A DNA stretch of 7,577 bases from an uncultured Eubacteriales bacterium (GTDB lineage Bacteria; Bacillota; Clostridia; Lachnospirales; CAG-274). The notes under the pieces were generated by a model that had not been told where the DNA came from, did not search any database, and saw only the letters and a program-made list of their open reading frames with translations. Every line of letters begins with the position of its first letter. The first letter of the stretch is position 1. The stretch covers positions 1 through 7,577 of the forward strand of contig CABUWB010000090.1 in NCBI GenBank assembly GCA_902495025.1, in the 5' to 3' direction. Below, piece after piece: positions 5,497 to 7,577 of this stretch. The position numbers and the translations under genes are program-made.

Positions 5497-6939
5497 TCAA
5501 TTTTTCTTACCTGTAATCTGCTCGTACAGCTCAATATACTTATTAGCACTATCGTCCCATGAAAATCTTTCGGATATAGCATTTCTTACAATACCGTTCC
5601 ATCTGTTCTTATCATAGTAAACATTAAGTGCCTCATTTATACCCCACATAAGACCGCCGCAGTCATAATCATTAAAGAGGAAACCTGTGCCCTCTCCGGT
5701 TTCGTAGTTATAGTGCTTGATTGTATCCACAAGACCGCCCGTAGCTCTTGCAACAGGTACAGTACCGTAGCTCATTGCGAAAAGCTGACCTAAGCCGCAT
5801 GGCTCAAACAGGCTTGGCATAAGGAAAATATCACTTGCTGCGTAAATCTTCTGTGCAAGGGTATCATCAAAGAGGATATTTGCACTGACCTTATTAGGAT
5901 AGCGGTAACCCAAATCCTTGAAAATTCCCTCATAGTGGCTGTCACCCGTACCAAGCACAACAAGCTGAACGTCCTTATAAAGCAGCTCATTTGCAGCCTG
6001 GAGCACAAGGTTAATGCCCTTCTGGTCAACCAGTCTTGAAATAATTGCAAGCATCGGCACGTCCGCACGCACAGGCAGACCAAGTTCCTGCTGGAGAGCG
6101 GTTTTATTTGCCGTTTTATTTTCAAGGCTGTTAATATCAAAGTTTTTATAAATTTTATTTGAGGTTGCAGGGTCATTGAGCGAGTAGTCAATACCGTTTA
6201 CAATACCTCTTAAATACTGGCTCCTACACTTTAACACGCCGTCAAGACCATAAGCGTACTGCGAAGTCTGTATCTCCTTTGCGTAGGTTTCCGAAACAGT
6301 TGTAATCATATCGGAATATAAAAGACCTGCCTTCATATAATTTATCATATTGTAGAATTCCATCTTATCATCTACAAAATAACCGTCGTTAAGGTCCATC
6401 ATACGCAGGGACTCCCTTGGGAAGATGCCCTGATACTGTATGTTATGAATGGTGTAGAGTGTTTTGATGTCAGAAAAATATTTAAGCTTTGAATATACGT
6501 CCTTAACATAAATGCTTATAGGACCTGTCTGCCAGTCGTTACAGTGGATAACGTCGGGCACAAAGTCGATATAATCCAAAAATTCAATAGACGCCTTACA
6601 GAAGAAGGCAAAACGCTCGTTATCATCTCCGTAGCCGTAGTAGCCGCCCCTGCCAAAATAGTAATCGTTGCCTATCATATATGTTGGTACAGAGGCAGAC
6701 TGTATTGTAAATATATCAGCCTTCTGCACACGCCAGTCCAGCGTAACATCAAAGGACGAAATATACTCGCAGCTGCGCAGATAGTCCTCCTTAATTGTAC
6801 GGTATTTAGGAAAAACGACCCTCACGTCAACCCCTTTGGACTGGAGCGCCTTTGGAAGCGAGCCGGTAACGTCACCAAGACCACCGCTTTTAGCGTATGG
6901 TGAAACCTCGGAGGCCACAATTAAAACCTTTAAGCCCAT
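5497..6939 (-). CDS. glgA: Glycogen synthase (ADP-glucose type, GT5)
   Basis: A 480-residue GT-B glycosyltransferase of family GT5, the usual length. It transfers glucose from ADP-glucose to the end of an alpha-1,4-glucan chain in the cytosol, for glycogen storage. The N-terminal lobe has the ADP-glucose-binding KSGGLGDV (17-24), followed by HCNDWQTG (132-139). The linker motif GIVNGID is at 245-251. The C-terminal lobe has SRLVDQKG (301-308), the catalytic-site motif FEPCGLGQL (378-386) and the phosphate-binding GTVPVARATGGLVDTI (392-407). The ATG has a near-perfect AAGGAGGT (plus strand 6948-6955) eight bases upstream. It is a single-gene unit with its own promoter and terminator; glgC, glgB and glgP are not in the window. 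No truncation or missing key residue is seen. Confidence 0.97.
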   Translation of the reverse strand: MGLKVLIVASEVSPYAKSGGLGDVTGSLPKALQSKGVDVRVVFPKYRTIKEDYLRSCEYISSFDVTLDWRVQKADIFTIQSASVPTYMIGNDYYFGRGGYYGYGDDNERFAFFCKASIEFLDYIDFVPDVIHCNDWQTGPISIYVKDVYSKLKYFSDIKTLYTIHNIQYQGIFPRESLRMMDLNDGYFVDDKMEFYNMINYMKAGLLYSDMITTVSETYAKEIQTSQYAYGLDGVLKCRSQYLRGIVNGIDYSLNDPATSNKIYKNFDINSLENKTANKTALQQELGLPVRADVPMLAIISRLVDQKGINLVLQAANELLYKDVQLVVLGTGDSHYEGIFKDLGYRYPNKVSANILFDDTLAQKIYAASDIFLMPSLFEPCGLGQLFAMSYGTVPVARATGGLVDTIKHYNYETGEGTGFLFNDYDCGGLMWGINEALNVYYDKNRWNGIVRNAISERFSWDDSANKYIELYEQITGKKN

Positions 6940-6965
6940 AAAAAAATACCTCCTTTTAAAAATTA

Positions 6966-6996
6966 TTGTTTATTTTTAACAATTTTATATTATAAT
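6966..6996 (+). promoter_or_regulatory. Possible promoter of the pepF-like gene
   Basis: A perfect TATAAT at 6991-6996 on the plus strand has TTGTTT (6966-6971) upstream, with a long 19-base spacer. An alternative is TATACT (6997-7002) with TTAACA (6976-6981) at a short 15-base spacer. Neither is ideal. Some promoter must lie here, because glgA is divergent and nothing else is upstream of the gene. Confidence 0.35.
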
Positions 6997-7023
6997 TATA
7001 CTATGATGTGTCAAATATATCAA
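6995..7023 (-). promoter_or_regulatory. Promoter of glgA
   Basis: On the minus strand: TTGATA (7023-7018), a 17-base spacer, and a perfect TATAAT (7000-6995). The predicted start near 6988 gives a leader of about 50 bases. A perfect TTGACA also lies inside the spacer (plus 7007-7012), but it has no well-spaced -10 box, so the listed pair is preferred. Confidence 0.7.
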
Positions 7024-7063
7024 TAACCTTTTTAAAAAAAGTTTTGTAAGGAAAGGAAATATT

Positions 7064-7577
7064 ATGCCAAAAAGAAACGAAATTAAGGACAAATACAAAT
7101 GGAAAATTGCCGATATGTTTTCCTCCGACAGCAAATGGGAGGACGAGCTTGCGGCAGTCAATAAGGAAATTGAAGGACTTGGCAGTGACAAAACCGTTAC
7201 CCTTGATAATCTTTATTCACTTTTACAAAGGCGGGACAGCGTTTTAAGACGTGTTGACTACCTCTATGTATATGCGGGGATGAAAGCCAACGAGGACAGC
7301 ACAAACACCGTTTATCAGGCTATGTCGGACAGGGCGGAGGGACTTATAACAGCCTTTTCCTCTGCGTCTGCCTTTATTGAGCCGGGGATACTCTCGCTTG
7401 ATGAAAAGGAGCTTTTAAGTGCCGTACAGAAAGAGCCGCTTGCGCTTTACAGGCATTGTATTGAGGATATTGTGCGCAACAGGGAGCATATCCTTTCGGG
7501 TGATAAGGAGGAGCTGCTTGCGCTCTTTTATGAGGTTGGCAGTGCTCCGTCCAACATATTTTATATGATAGACAATG
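7064..7577 (+). CDS. pepF: Oligoendopeptidase F-type peptidase, N-terminal part (runs off the window)
   Basis: The frame is open from ATG 7064 to the window end (171 codons); family members have about 600 residues. The opening PKRNEIKDKYKWKIADMFSS, then a tryptophan-containing helix (SKWEDELAAV), is the characteristic N-terminus of the M3B oligoendopeptidase F family. The helical region that follows (RRVDYLYVYAGMKANEDS, then an FIEPGILSL segment) also fits. These are cytosolic zinc enzymes that cut short peptides and help recycle them. The HEXXH zinc site lies in the missing C-terminal part, so activity cannot be judged. AAAGGA (7052-7057) is six bases before the ATG. It is divergent from glgA across about 124 AT-rich bases. 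Confidence 0.9.
   Translation, partial: MPKRNEIKDKYKWKIADMFSSDSKWEDELAAVNKEIEGLGSDKTVTLDNLYSLLQRRDSVLRRVDYLYVYAGMKANEDSTNTVYQAMSDRAEGLITAFSSASAFIEPGILSLDEKELLSAVQKEPLALYRHCIEDIVRNREHILSGDKEELLALFYEVGSAPSNIFYMIDN

Noticed and set aside
5790..6191. Minus-strand open frame of 133 codons inside glgA
   Set aside because: It is an alternate frame within a certain gene, with no ribosome site or family signature.
6985..7191. Minus-strand open frame of 68 codons over the pepF start
   Set aside because: It is antisense to the conserved PepF N-terminus and would run through the glgA promoter.
1..7577. CRISPR array, tRNA, rRNA, insertion sequence or prophage
   Set aside because: No spaced direct repeats, cloverleaf with tRNA-conserved bases, transposase or phage gene was seen. 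The cloverleaf-like fold at 369-449 lacks tRNA loop and CCA-end features.

Overview
The window looks like chromosomal DNA from an anaerobic, low-to-mid GC Gram-positive bacterium of the class Clostridia, most likely a gut Oscillospiraceae/Ruminococcaceae relative. The reasons are strong AGGAGG-type ribosome sites, sigma-A-like promoters, frequent AGG arginine codons, and family matches typical of Firmicutes (YegS/DgkB-type lipid kinase, YnzC/DUF896, oligoendopeptidase F, an AbrB-type antitoxin). The taxon is an inference; no rRNA or other marker is present.

Layout. Positions 1-207 hold the 3' end of an unrecognised cysteine-containing gene, closed by an intrinsic terminator (221-254). A good promoter (265-293) follows. 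It should start a transcript near 300 with an unusually structured leader of about 225 nt, containing two hairpins, a compact four-way junction and a further hairpin pair. This leader runs into a plus-strand six-gene operon (526-4791): a diacylglycerol/lipid kinase, arginyl-tRNA synthetase (argS), an HPr-kinase-like ATPase, a PqqD-like peptide-binding protein, a small S26-type signal-peptidase-like protein, and YnzC/DUF896. Gaps are 12 nt or less, with one 11-nt overlap, and the operon ends at a strong terminator (4797-4833).

On the minus strand, converging on that terminator, lies an AT-rich type II toxin-antitoxin module (4832-5359) with its own promoter (5415-5443). The AbrB-type antitoxin is intact. 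The RelE-like toxin is broken by a one-base expansion of a homopolymer. Next, also on the minus strand, is glgA (glycogen synthase, 5497-6939), with its own promoter and terminator. It is divergent from the 5' part of a pepF-type oligoendopeptidase gene (7064 to the window end). The two divergent promoters may share a palindromic -10 box.

How the genes fit together. The first two operon genes are housekeeping (membrane lipid phosphorylation, tRNA charging). The middle three (HPrK-like, PqqD-like, S26-like) resemble the kinase, recognition-element and protease parts found around ribosomally made, modified peptides such as phosphorylated lasso peptides. No precursor peptide, ABC transporter, cyclase or radical SAM enzyme is visible here, so their substrate is unknown. 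The structured leader and this precursor-less trio are the parts most worth following up.
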